Origin: DASVUC01 sp038237225
GTDB lineage: Bacteria > Planctomycetota > Phycisphaerae > Tepidisphaerales > Tepidisphaeraceae
Direction: 5' to 3'
Length of the DNA: 64,000 nucleotides
NCBI GenBank assembly: GCA_038237225.1
Contig: JBBRYX010000007.1
Span: 124,001-188,000, forward strand
In this document: in pieces, positions 33,449 through 41,339 of the stretch
How the letters are laid out: every line of letters starts with the position of its first letter
Position numbering within the stretch: the first letter of the stretch is position 1
Position numbers and translations under genes: made by a program
Notes under the pieces: generated by a model
Databases searched by the model: none
Seen by the model: only the letters and a program-made list of their open reading frames with translations
What the model was told of the DNA's origin: nothing

Positions 33449-34384
33449 ATGCCAACCCCCACCCACGTCCTCTGCCCCGGTCAAGGCGCCCAATCCGTCG
33501 GAATGGGAAAAGACTTTCACGAAAAGTCCCCCCAGGTTCGTGACCTCTTCCAATCCGCCAACCAAATCCTCAACTTCGACCTCGCCGCCCTCTGCTTCAA
33601 CGGCCCCGAGGATCGCCTCAACCAAACCAACATCAGCCAGCCCGCCATCTTCGTCACCAGCATCGCCGCCTACCGCGCCGCAGTCGATGCCAAGATCATC
33701 GACCCCGCCGCCATCACCACCTGCGCCGGCCTAAGCCTCGGCGAATACACCGCCCTCCACCTCGCCGGCGTCTTCACCTTCGAAGAAGGCTTACGTCTCG
33801 TCGCCGCCCGCGGCCGCTACATGCAGGAAGCCGCCGTCGCCTCCCCCAGCACCATGGTCGCCATCCTCGGCGCCGACCCCGCCGCCGTCGATAAACTCTG
33901 CACCGATTCCGCCCAAGGCGAAGTCCTCGTCCCCGCCAACTACAACGCCCCTGGCCAGATCGTCGTCAGTGGTTCCACCTCCGCCTGCGACCGCGTCCTG
34001 AAAGCTTGTGAAGCAGCCGGCTTCAAAGCCATGGCTCTAAAAGTCGCCGGCGCTTTCCACAGCCCCCTCATGCAACCCGCCGCCGATCGCATGGCCGCCG
34101 AACTCGAGAACGTCACCTTCACCGCCCCCAAAACAACCGTCTACTCCAACGTCACCGCCGCCCCCCACACCGATGTCGCCTCGATCAAGCGCCTCCTCGT
34201 CGATCAGATCGTCAAGCCCGTCAAGTGGGAACAAACCATGCAGACCCTCATCGCCGACGGCGCGGATGCCCGTTTCATCGAACTCGCCCCCGGCCGCACC
34301 TTCGCCGGCCTCGCCAAGCGCATCAACCGCCGCCTCCCCATCGAATCCCTCGCCACCGCCGAAGCCTTGACGAGCGCCGTGTAG
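33449..34384 (+). CDS. fabD: Malonyl-CoA:ACP transacylase
   Basis: FabD loads malonyl groups onto ACP. The 311-residue protein has the N-terminal CPGQGAQSVGMGKDF, the active-site serine in GLSLGEYTALHLAG and the catalytic histidine in VAGAFHSPLM. Its TAG stop codon lies inside the GTAGGGGCGACACTTG repeat at 34381, so the native C-terminus may have been trimmed or reset by repeat insertion. It is followed by fabG after 70 bp. Confidence 0.96.
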   Translation: MPTPTHVLCPGQGAQSVGMGKDFHEKSPQVRDLFQSANQILNFDLAALCFNGPEDRLNQTNISQPAIFVTSIAAYRAAVDAKIIDPAAITTCAGLSLGEYTALHLAGVFTFEEGLRLVAARGRYMQEAAVASPSTMVAILGADPAAVDKLCTDSAQGEVLVPANYNAPGQIVVSGSTSACDRVLKACEAAGFKAMALKVAGAFHSPLMQPAADRMAAELENVTFTAPKTTVYSNVTAAPHTDVASIKRLLVDQIVKPVKWEQTMQTLIADGADARFIELAPGRTFAGLAKRINRRLPIESLATAEALTSAV

Positions 34385-34433
34385 GGGCGACACTTGTCCC
34401 GCTTGGATTTGTACGGGCGACACTTGTCCCGCC
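34381..34433. repeat. Two direct copies of GGGCGACACTTGTCCCG
   Basis: The first copy begins GTAGGGGCGACACTTGTCCC and supplies the fabD stop codon. The second begins GTACGGGCGACACTTGTCCC at 34411. A related inverted copy lies inside hrpB (53868-53913). Confidence 0.85.
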
Positions 34434-34454
34434 CTCTTTCCCCTGGGAGTACCC

Positions 34455-35201
34455 ATGACCGAAAAACGAGTAGCCTTCGTCACCGGCGGATCCCGCGGAA
34501 TCGGCGCCGCCATCTGCAAGCGCCTCGCCAGGGACGGCCTCCACGTCATCGCCGTCGCACGCAGCGCCGACAAGCTCCAGCAGATCGTCGAGGAGATCAA
34601 ATCCGAAGGCGGCTCCGCCGAAGCCATCATCGTCGACATCGCCGACGGCAAAGCCCTCGCCGATGCCATCGAAAAAGTCACCGATGCTCACGGCCGCCTC
34701 GATGTCCTCGTCAACAACGCCGGTATCACCAAGGACGGCCTCCTCCTCCGCATGGATGATGAAGACTGGGACACCGTCATCAACACCAACCTCAAAAGCG
34801 CCTTCGTCGCCATCCGCTCCGCCGCCCGCCCCATGATGCGCATCAAAGGCCCCACCGGGGGCCGGATCATCAACATCAGCTCCGTCTCCGGCGTCGCCGG
34901 TAACGCCGGTCAGGCCAACTACGCCGCCTCAAAAGCCGGACTCATCGGTCTCACCAAATCCGTCGCCAAAGAGCTCTCCGGCAAAAATATCACCTGCAAT
35001 GCCATCGCCCCCGGCTTCATCACCACCGACATGACCGACGTCCTGCCCGATGCGATCAAGGAAGGCGTCAAAAACTTCGTCCCCCTCAAACGCTTCGGCC
35101 AACCCCACGAAATCGCCGCCGCCGTAGCCTTCTTCGCCAGTCCCGACGCCAGCTACATCACCGGACAGGTGCTTTGTGTGGATGGAGGAATGGTCATGTG
35201 A
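34455..35201 (+). CDS. fabG: 3-oxoacyl-ACP reductase
   Basis: A 248-residue short-chain dehydrogenase that reduces 3-oxoacyl-ACP with NADPH. The cofactor motif TGGSRGIGAAI is at the N-terminus, NNAG follows, the catalytic serine lies in INISSVSGV, and the Tyr-Lys pair in YAASKAG. The C-terminal ASYITGQVLCVDGGMVM is typical. Its position between fabD and acpP supports FabG over other family members. Confidence 0.95.
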   Translation: MTEKRVAFVTGGSRGIGAAICKRLARDGLHVIAVARSADKLQQIVEEIKSEGGSAEAIIVDIADGKALADAIEKVTDAHGRLDVLVNNAGITKDGLLLRMDDEDWDTVINTNLKSAFVAIRSAARPMMRIKGPTGGRIINISSVSGVAGNAGQANYAASKAGLIGLTKSVAKELSGKNITCNAIAPGFITTDMTDVLPDAIKEGVKNFVPLKRFGQPHEIAAAVAFFASPDASYITGQVLCVDGGMVM

Positions 35202-35209
35202 CGAGGAGA

Positions 35210-35271
35210 AAACGCAAAACGTAAAACGTAACAAGGCGCGCTCCTGTTACGTTTTACGTTTTACGTTTTAT
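35210..35271 (+). terminator. Hairpin built from inverted ACGTTTT heptamer arrays after fabG
   Basis: AAAACGTAAAACGTAACA and TGTTACGTTTTACGTTTT are exact inverted copies around an 11-base GC-rich loop, starting 8 bp after the fabG stop and ending in T-rich sequence. It probably ends fabG transcription before the separate acpP promoter. It is also a heptamer repeat of the 4371 family. Confidence 0.7.
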
Positions 35272-35311
35272 AACCCCCCGCCAACAAAGCCCTTGTGGAA
35301 CACCCCCCGAT

Positions 35312-35340
35312 TTGGCAAACCCAAACCCTCCCGTTATAGT
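35312..35340 (+). promoter_or_regulatory. Promoter of acpP
   Basis: TTGGCA at 35312-35317 and TATAGT at 35335-35340 with an exact 17-bp spacer make the best sigma-70-type promoter seen in the window. It fits the need for high expression of acyl carrier protein. Confidence 0.75.
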
Positions 35341-35398
35341 TTTCGATCCCCCGGACGAAGGTCGTCCGGCATCAAACAGACAGGGCAGGAAGGACAGT

Positions 35399-35638
35399 AT
35401 GGAAGACATCGATCAGAAGGTCATTGAAATCGTCAGCGAGCAGATGGGCGTGGACAAGAGCGAGATCACCCGCGAAACCCACTTCATCAACGACCTCAAT
35501 GCCGATTCACTCGACACCGTCGAACTCGTCATGGAATTCGAGGACGAATTCGAGCTCTCCATCCCCGATGAAGAAGCCGAAAAAATCCAGACCGTCGGCC
35601 AGGCCATTGACTACATCAAGGAACACTCGAACAAGTAG
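35399..35638 (+). CDS. acpP: Acyl carrier protein
   Basis: A 79-residue acidic helical protein that carries growing acyl chains on a phosphopantetheine arm attached to the serine of DSLD in NDLNADSLDTVELVMEFE. The ATG at 35399 follows AGGAAGGA, an excellent ribosome binding site. A longer frame from 35312 would run over the promoter and is rejected. The stop codon overlaps the first base pairs of a heptamer inverted repeat. Confidence 0.97.
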   Translation: MEDIDQKVIEIVSEQMGVDKSEITRETHFINDLNADSLDTVELVMEFEDEFELSIPDEEAEKIQTVGQAIDYIKEHSNK

Positions 35639-35722
35639 CTGAAAGCTATCAGCCGTCAGCCAGATGCGAAGGATTTCTGGTGTTTCTGGCTGATAGCTGA
35701 AAGCTATCGGCTGACAGCTTTC
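35637..35722. repeat. Inverted pair of AGCTGAA-type heptamers between acpP and fabF
   Basis: The left arm reads AGC every 7 bp (AGCTGAA, AGCTATC, AGCCGTC, AGCCAGA). The right arm at 35686-35722 is its imperfect complement. The hairpin lies between acpP and fabF and could cut read-through, keeping fabF lower than acpP. Confidence 0.85.
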
Positions 35723-35725
35723 CTC

Positions 35726-36964
35726 ATGAAACGACGTGTCGTTATCACCGGTCTTGGCGTCATCACGTCCCTCGGCGAGGGCGTGGACCAGATGTGGGAG
35801 AACGTCTGCGCCGGCAAAAGCGGCATCGGTCCCATCACGCGCTGGGACACCAGCAAATATCCCACCCGCTTCGGCGGCGAATGCACCAAATTCGACGTCA
35901 CCCAGTACGGCATCGATTTCCGCGAAGCCAAACGCCTCGACCGCTTCGGCCAGTTCGGACTCGCCGCCTCCGTCAACGCCGTTAAAGATTCCGGTATCGA
36001 TTTCTCCACCGAAGACCGCCACCGCGCTGGCGTCGTCATCGGCTCCGGCATCGGTGGAATCGAAACCCTCGAAGAACAGAACAAGATCCTCGTCTCACGC
36101 GGCGTCTCACGCGTCAGCCCCTTCACCGTCCCCCGACTCATGGTCAACGCCGCCAGCGGCAACGTCTCCATCCTCTTCGGGATCCACGGCCCCAACACCG
36201 CCGTCGCCACCGCCTGCGCCACCGGATCCAACGCCATCGGCGACGCCGGTCGATTCATCCAGCACGATATGGCCGATGTCATGATCGCCGGCGGCTCCGA
36301 GGCCGCTCTCTGCGAACTCGGTGTCGGGTCCTTCTGCGCCGCCCGCGCCCTCTCCACAAGAAACGACGCCCCCGAAAAAGCTTCCCGACCCTGGGACAAA
36401 GACCGCGACGGCTTCGTCATGGGCGAAGGCGCCGGGGTCGTTATCCTCGAAGAATACGAGCACGCCAAAAAACGCGGCGCCAAAATCTACTGCGAGCTCG
36501 CCGGTTACGGAATGTCCGGCGACGCCCACCACATCACCGCACCCGCCGAAGACGGTGCCGGCGCATCCATGGCCATGAAACTCGCCCTCAAAGACGCCGG
36601 CATCAACCCCGACCAAATCAACTACATCAACGCCCACGGAACCAGCACACCCCTCGGCGACCTCGCCGAAACCAAAGCCGTCAAAAACACCTTCGGCCCC
36701 TACGCACACAAAGTCGCCATCAGCTCCACCAAAAGCCAACTCGGTCACCTCCTCGGCGCCTCGGGCGGCGTAGAAGCCGTCATCACCGCCATGACCATCT
36801 CCCGCAACCTCATCCCGCCCACCATCAACCTCGACAACCCCGACCCCGAGTGCGACCTCGACTATGTCCCCCACAAAGCAAGAGACCTCAAGGTCACCAT
36901 CGCCATGTCCAACAGCTTCGGCTTCGGCGGCCACAACGCCACGCTGGTCATGAAGAAGGTTTAA
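35726..36964 (+). CDS. fabF: Beta-ketoacyl-ACP synthase II
   Basis: FabF elongates acyl-ACP chains. The 412-residue thiolase-fold protein has VVITGLGVITSLGEGVDQMW at the N-terminus, the nucleophile in TACATGSNAIGDA, and the two histidines in NAHGTSTPLGD and STKSQLGHLLGASGG, followed by NSFGFGGHNATL. No ribosome binding site is evident because a repeat ends three bases before the ATG. It is the last gene of the fatty acid cluster. Confidence 0.97.
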   Translation: MKRRVVITGLGVITSLGEGVDQMWENVCAGKSGIGPITRWDTSKYPTRFGGECTKFDVTQYGIDFREAKRLDRFGQFGLAASVNAVKDSGIDFSTEDRHRAGVVIGSGIGGIETLEEQNKILVSRGVSRVSPFTVPRLMVNAASGNVSILFGIHGPNTAVATACATGSNAIGDAGRFIQHDMADVMIAGGSEAALCELGVGSFCAARALSTRNDAPEKASRPWDKDRDGFVMGEGAGVVILEEYEHAKKRGAKIYCELAGYGMSGDAHHITAPAEDGAGASMAMKLALKDAGINPDQINYINAHGTSTPLGDLAETKAVKNTFGPYAHKVAISSTKSQLGHLLGASGGVEAVITAMTISRNLIPPTINLDNPDPECDLDYVPHKARDLKVTIAMSNSFGFGGHNATLVMKKV

Positions 36965-37012
36965 CTTTCTGCATTCGCGTTGGCGCGATGCGCTCACTTC
37001 GGAGATTGATCG

Positions 37013-37831
37013 GTGGCTTCTGATCCCGCTGCAACCAGAAACCACGATCAAAAGTATTTCGACATCATCCGTTCGGCGCTGCGCGTCTGCCTAAACTACA
37101 AGCCCAAGTTGGGATATGGAGGGACTGTCGGATTCACGTTGGAGGCGTTCCAGAAGTTGTACCGCGAGGACGAGTTTTACGAATGGTTTGGGCTCGACTC
37201 CCCCCTCGTTTACGCCGCCCACAAGGCCGCGGGCGGAATGACCTCGGTCTACCGCCAGATCGGGATGGGTTGCCAGACGGTGTTTCAACAAATCCTGCGA
37301 GACCAACTCGGACTCTCTATCGCGGATTCGATGTGGTCGTACACGATACCAAGTACCCGTGGCAAGGATCGGACTTTGTCTCTTGATGGCTGGATTCCCC
37401 TCAACAAAGTTTCAATAGAGTGCCGCAAAGCGCCGACCATCAAATGGCTTGCGGAGGCGGCTCATTCGGTAGGTCTGACAAAGCCCGACGCGAAGGGGCT
37501 GCGGGGCGCGGTCTTTGAGGTTCGGCAGGGATACAAAAGCAAGGACTCCAAGCGACAGAACGCCGACGTGGCGAATGCCGCCAATGCTTATGCCACCAAG
37601 CACCTGCCCGTGGTCGTGCTGCTTTCGACACAGATCGACTCGGATGTTGCAGAGCGCTATGCCCGAGCACAATGGGTCATCCTCCGCGGAACTGTCGGGG
37701 GCACATCCCTCGATTCGACTTATGTGTTCTGCCGCGAGGTGCTTGGTTATGATCTCGCCGGATTCTTCCGGCGTAACTCAAAGGCGATCAAGACCGAGAC
37801 CCTCGCCGTGTTTGAAGGACTGTTGCGATGA
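37013..37831 (+). CDS. Probable Type II restriction endonuclease
   Basis: A 272-residue protein with a GTG start preceded by GGAG. Its stop overlaps the start of the methyltransferase gene (ATGA at 37828-37831), the usual layout of a restriction-modification pair. AVFEVRQGYKSKDSKRQNAD at about residues 168-187 resembles the ExK half of a PD-(D/E)XK nuclease core; an aspartate upstream in LSLDGW could be the other ligand. The exact family and recognition site are not clear to me. Its codon usage is less C-rich than the fab genes upstream, which fits transfer. Confidence 0.7.
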   Translation: MASDPAATRNHDQKYFDIIRSALRVCLNYKPKLGYGGTVGFTLEAFQKLYREDEFYEWFGLDSPLVYAAHKAAGGMTSVYRQIGMGCQTVFQQILRDQLGLSIADSMWSYTIPSTRGKDRTLSLDGWIPLNKVSIECRKAPTIKWLAEAAHSVGLTKPDAKGLRGAVFEVRQGYKSKDSKRQNADVANAANAYATKHLPVVVLLSTQIDSDVAERYARAQWVILRGTVGGTSLDSTYVFCREVLGYDLAGFFRRNSKAIKTETLAVFEGLLR

Positions 37832-39129
37832 CCCACGGGTTATTTGGAGAAGTCGAGACCCACCACGAAGCGCCCAAAATGCTCGGGCGACGCGATCACC
37901 TGACTTTCCGCGGCAACGTCGCGCTCGGGCGGCACGGTTGGCTCCGCCTCACGCCCGCGTACTCGCTCCGCCTGGTGCACGAACTCCTCAAGCAATCCGG
38001 ACCAGACGAGTTTGTGCTTGAACCATTTTCCGGCACCGGTACCACACCGCTCGCATGCGCGTCCCTGGGAATCCGCTGTCACGCCGTGGACATCAATCCG
38101 TTTCTCGTTTGGCTTGGCAACTTGAAGCTGGCCCGATTTCAGAACGGGCTGGCTGGCGCCGTCAAGTTCGCCGCTGTTCGCGTCGCTGAAAACGCCCGAG
38201 ATGGCGAAGCGGGAGCATGGAAACCCGACCTTCACCAAATCGAGAAGTGGTGGGACGCACCGACCCTCCACACACTGGCTGCCTTGTGCGACGGTATACG
38301 CAATCCATCTCGTGAGGAGGTTCCAGGTGTATCCGATCTCCTGCGGGTCGCCTTCTGCCGCGTGATGATCCAATCCGCAAACGTCTCGTTCGCCCACCAG
38401 TCGATGTCATTCAAAAAGAAGGGCTCGGATGCGCAACTCATCGAGGAGACTCCCGCGCATGTGGCGGCCCGCATCACCGACTCATTTCTCGCCGCCGCGA
38501 TTGAAGTCGCCGACACCTTACAGATCGAAGCGCCGGCAATCGAGTGCAACGTGTTTCTCGGTGATTCTCGCAACCTGCCCGGCACGCTCCCGGTTGGCGA
38601 ACCGCGATACACCGCCGTCATCACCTCACCGCCCTATCCCAATCGGATGAGCTACATCCGCGAGCTCAGGCCTTACATGTACTGGCTCGGCTATCTCTCC
38701 GATGGCCGCGCCGCGGGCGAACTTGACTGGAAAGCCATCGGCGGCACGTGGGGGTGCGCGACCAGCTTGCTCAACACCTGGACCCCCAACGACAAGGCTA
38801 ACATCCCCTTCGAGCAATTCGATCGCATCGTCCGCGACATCGGTAAGGGCCATGCCCTGCTCGGTCGCTATGTTCACAAATACTTCCAGGACATGAAGGG
38901 CCACATCCTCGGTTTGCGCAAGGTGCTCGCATCCGGCGCCCGCTGCCATTACATCGTGGGCAATAGCAAATTCTATGACACGATGCTTCCCGTCGAAGAA
39001 ATCTACGCGGCGCTGTTTGCCGATGCCGGCTTCGTGGACGTGAGCATCGAAACCATTCGCAAGCGCTCGTCCAAGAAGGAACTGTACGAGTTCATTGTCC
39101 ATGCGCACCTGTCCAGCGGAGAAAAATAG
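37828..39129 (+). CDS. DNA methyltransferase of a Type II restriction-modification system
   Basis: A 433-residue S-adenosylmethionine-dependent methyltransferase. The cofactor motif LEPFSGTGTTPLACASLG is at about residues 71-88 and the catalytic TSPPYPNRMSYIREL at about 268-282. SPPY is typical of enzymes that methylate an exocyclic amino group, often N4-cytosine. The roughly 180 residues between the two motifs may hold the target recognition region. A C-terminal segment (YIVGNSKFYDTMLPVEEIYAALFADAGF) is common in this type. It protects host DNA from the partner nuclease encoded just upstream. The recognition sequence cannot be read from the protein. Confidence 0.88.
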   Translation: MTHGLFGEVETHHEAPKMLGRRDHLTFRGNVALGRHGWLRLTPAYSLRLVHELLKQSGPDEFVLEPFSGTGTTPLACASLGIRCHAVDINPFLVWLGNLKLARFQNGLAGAVKFAAVRVAENARDGEAGAWKPDLHQIEKWWDAPTLHTLAALCDGIRNPSREEVPGVSDLLRVAFCRVMIQSANVSFAHQSMSFKKKGSDAQLIEETPAHVAARITDSFLAAAIEVADTLQIEAPAIECNVFLGDSRNLPGTLPVGEPRYTAVITSPPYPNRMSYIRELRPYMYWLGYLSDGRAAGELDWKAIGGTWGCATSLLNTWTPNDKANIPFEQFDRIVRDIGKGHALLGRYVHKYFQDMKGHILGLRKVLASGARCHYIVGNSKFYDTMLPVEEIYAALFADAGFVDVSIETIRKRSSKKELYEFIVHAHLSSGEK

Positions 39130-39939
39130 CGTCACGGAGCCGTCAACTCCGTGATTCGCCCACCCCCAACCCGTGGCTAACTCCGCAGGTGCATCGCCCT
39201 GAAACGCCCCCCAATCTTACTCACTGTTCAGTTCCCCCGGATGCCGCCGTAACGCGCGACATCCTCCTCTCCCCGCGAGGGGAGAAACGGGGTGAGGGGC
39301 GCGAACCTTGACTGTCAATGGGTACAGCAAGGGAACGCCTGACACTTACCAATCTTAAACCCCACAGTGCGCGAAAAGCGCGCCTGACGCGCAGCGCCCC
39401 AAAACCCCAAATCTCCAAAACCAAATTTATTTTCCCCTGCCCCGCATTCCAAACCCTGTTCCACCAAAAAGCGCTGCGCGCCAAAGCACTTTTTAGCGCA
39501 GCGCGCCAAAAGAAGTAGAGGGCTCACCCACCGCAGCCATTCCGCGCCCTCAGAAAGGAGACCGTATGAGCTTCAACCCCGCCCCCGTAGCATGGGCATC
39601 CTGCCCGCGTCAGCGACTCCAGCCGCCCCGCGCCCGCTCCACGTCCCATCCCCAAACCGCCAAACGGATACAAAAAGATACAAACGGATACGCCCACGCC
39701 GATTTACTTTCTTCGCAGCGATCGCGACGTCTTGGCAACTTGACGCTTTCCCTCTCAAACTCTCCCAAACGGCTACACCCAACCGAATTCTTCACGCCTC
39801 CTTCGCGTCATCCCGCCTTCCCGGTCTCGTCTCCCCCGTCCCCTCTTCATTCGTCAATGACTCAATCACCCAATCGTCAATTCCCCAATCCCCCATTCGT
39901 CATTCCCCACTTGCTTGCCGCGGCGCTCGAACGCCCCGT
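39130..39939. other. Repeat-rich intergenic region between the methyltransferase and esterase-like genes
   Basis: About 810 bp with no supportable gene. It holds a palindrome around CTCCCCGCGAGGGGAG near 39260, two direct copies of GCGC-x-GCGCGCCAAA near 39470-39510, a GTAGCATGGGCATCCTGCCC element at 39587-39609, GGATACAAA-type units at 39660-39691, and CAAT-containing units with a 7-8 bp rhythm at 39843-39910. An AAAGGAG site before an ATG at 39566 starts a frame without any recognisable protein. Frames through the region into the esterase gene are open only because the repeats are stop-poor. Confidence 0.65.
39587..39609. repeat. REP-like GTAGCATGGGCATCCTGCCCGCG
   Basis: A single half of the GTAGCACGGGCATC family found as inverted pairs at 47221, 50052 and 52223. 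It is the only copy of this family left of 43 kb that I noticed. Confidence 0.7.
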
Positions 39940-41316
39940 ATGCTTCCCCCCATGCCCTCCACCCTCACCGACTGGATTCAGCGCTACGCGATTCCCTTCT
40001 CTCTCACTTCGCCAGAATCCTTCAACCCCGCCGTCGACCAGCTCATCGCCTCCCTCGGCAACTCCATCGAACTTCTCGCTTTCGGCGAAGCCCTTCACGG
40101 CGGCGAAGAAATCCTCATCCTCCGCAACCGCATTTTCCAACGACTCGTCCAAGCCCACGGCTACTCCGCCATCGCCCTCGAAAGCAGCTTCCCTCGAGGA
40201 AACCTCGTCAACCAATACATCGCCGGCCAAAGCACGGCTGCGAGAGAGCAGGGGGGGCATGGGGGGCAGGGGGGGTACGACACCGTGCGGGACACGGGCT
40301 TCAGCCACAACTTCGGCCAGCTCGAAGCCAACCGCGAACTCGTCGAGTGGATGCGCCAGTACAACGCCGATCCCTCACACTCAACAAAACTCCACTTCTA
40401 CGGCTTCGACAGCCCCACCGAAATGTACAGCAGCGACAGCCCCCGCGCCCTCTTGCATTTCGTCCTCGATTACCTCGACGCCATCAACCCCGCGGGCGCT
40501 CGCGCCGCCGCCGCGGAACGCCGCCACCGGATCGACTCCCTTCTCGGCCCAGACGCCGACTGGGAAAATCCCGCCGCCATCATGGACCCCGCCAAATCCA
40601 TTGGCCTCTCACCCGCCGCCACCGCACTGCGGATCGAAAGCGAGGACCTCATCACCGACCTGCACCTGCGCCGGCCCGAGTTGGTGTCGCGCCGCAACGA
40701 AAACCCCCGTGGGGAGGAACGCTATCTCCAAGCCGACCAGCACGCGTGCGTGGCGCGCCAACTCCTCAACTATCACGCCGCCCTCGCCCGCCAGTCCCCC
40801 GAGCGCCTCGTCCAACTCCTCAGCATTCGCGACCTCATCATGGCCGACAACCTCGCCTGCATCGTCACTCGCGAGCAAACCAACGCTCGTGGAAATGGAA
40901 AGGTGTTCGCCTTCGCCCACAACAGCCACCTCAAGCGCGGCCAAGCCCGATGGCAGCTCGGCACCCAAGCCCTCGCCTGGTGGGCCGCGGGAGCCCACCT
41001 CAAACAAATACTCGGCACACGCTACGCCGTCATCGGTTCCGCCGTCCGCGCTTCCGACGCCAATGGAATCGACCCTCCCGAGCCCGGCTCCCTCGAAGCC
41101 CAAATCATTACCTCCCGAGGCGCCGCGGTGTTCATATCCACACACCAAACAGAGGAACTCCCCGCTTCCGAAATCGCAGCCCTCACCACCCGCTCCGGTA
41201 GCCCGAAAAACCCAAGCTATATGCCCCTGACTCCCCAAAGCCTGACCGATTTCGATTACCTCGCCGTTCTGGATTCCACCACCTACACCCGCGGAGGACC
41301 GCCACTGCCAACGTGA
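39940..41316 (+). CDS. Erythromycin-esterase-like protein
   Basis: About 458 residues from the ATG at 39940 (39952 is an alternative; the open frame reaches upstream to 39592 through repeats). The family signature is clear: LLAFGEALHGGEEILILRNRIF, IALESSFPRGNLVNQYI, TGFSHNFGQLEANRELVEWM, then NLACIVTREQ and FAFAHNSHLKRG. Characterised members open macrolide lactone rings, but most have unknown substrates, so resistance should not be assumed. Residues about 104-112 (QGGHGGQGG) are encoded by a G-run repeat. The gene lies 24 bp upstream of the P450 start. Confidence 0.85.
   Translation: MLPPMPSTLTDWIQRYAIPFSLTSPESFNPAVDQLIASLGNSIELLAFGEALHGGEEILILRNRIFQRLVQAHGYSAIALESSFPRGNLVNQYIAGQSTAAREQGGHGGQGGYDTVRDTGFSHNFGQLEANRELVEWMRQYNADPSHSTKLHFYGFDSPTEMYSSDSPRALLHFVLDYLDAINPAGARAAAAERRHRIDSLLGPDADWENPAAIMDPAKSIGLSPAATALRIESEDLITDLHLRRPELVSRRNENPRGEERYLQADQHACVARQLLNYHAALARQSPERLVQLLSIRDLIMADNLACIVTREQTNARGNGKVFAFAHNSHLKRGQARWQLGTQALAWWAAGAHLKQILGTRYAVIGSAVRASDANGIDPPEPGSLEAQIITSRGAAVFISTHQTEELPASEIAALTTRSGSPKNPSYMPLTPQSLTDFDYLAVLDSTTYTRGGPPLPT
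40250..40276. repeat. G-run repeat inside the esterase-like gene
   Basis: Three runs of 6-7 G separated by CAT and CA, read in frame as glycine-rich peptide. The sequence could form a G-quadruplex on the coding strand. Confidence 0.75.
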
Positions 41317-41339
41317 AATGCCGAACGAGGTCATTACCA

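Noticed and set aside
39566..41230. 554-codon frame starting at a good ribosome binding site and running through the esterase-like gene in another frame
   Set aside because: Ser/Pro-rich shadow without family similarity; the esterase motifs are all in the other frame. The ribosome site itself is mentioned as an observation.
39940..41316. Macrolide resistance gene
   Set aside because: Family similarity to erythromycin esterases does not show activity on macrolides; most members have unknown roles.
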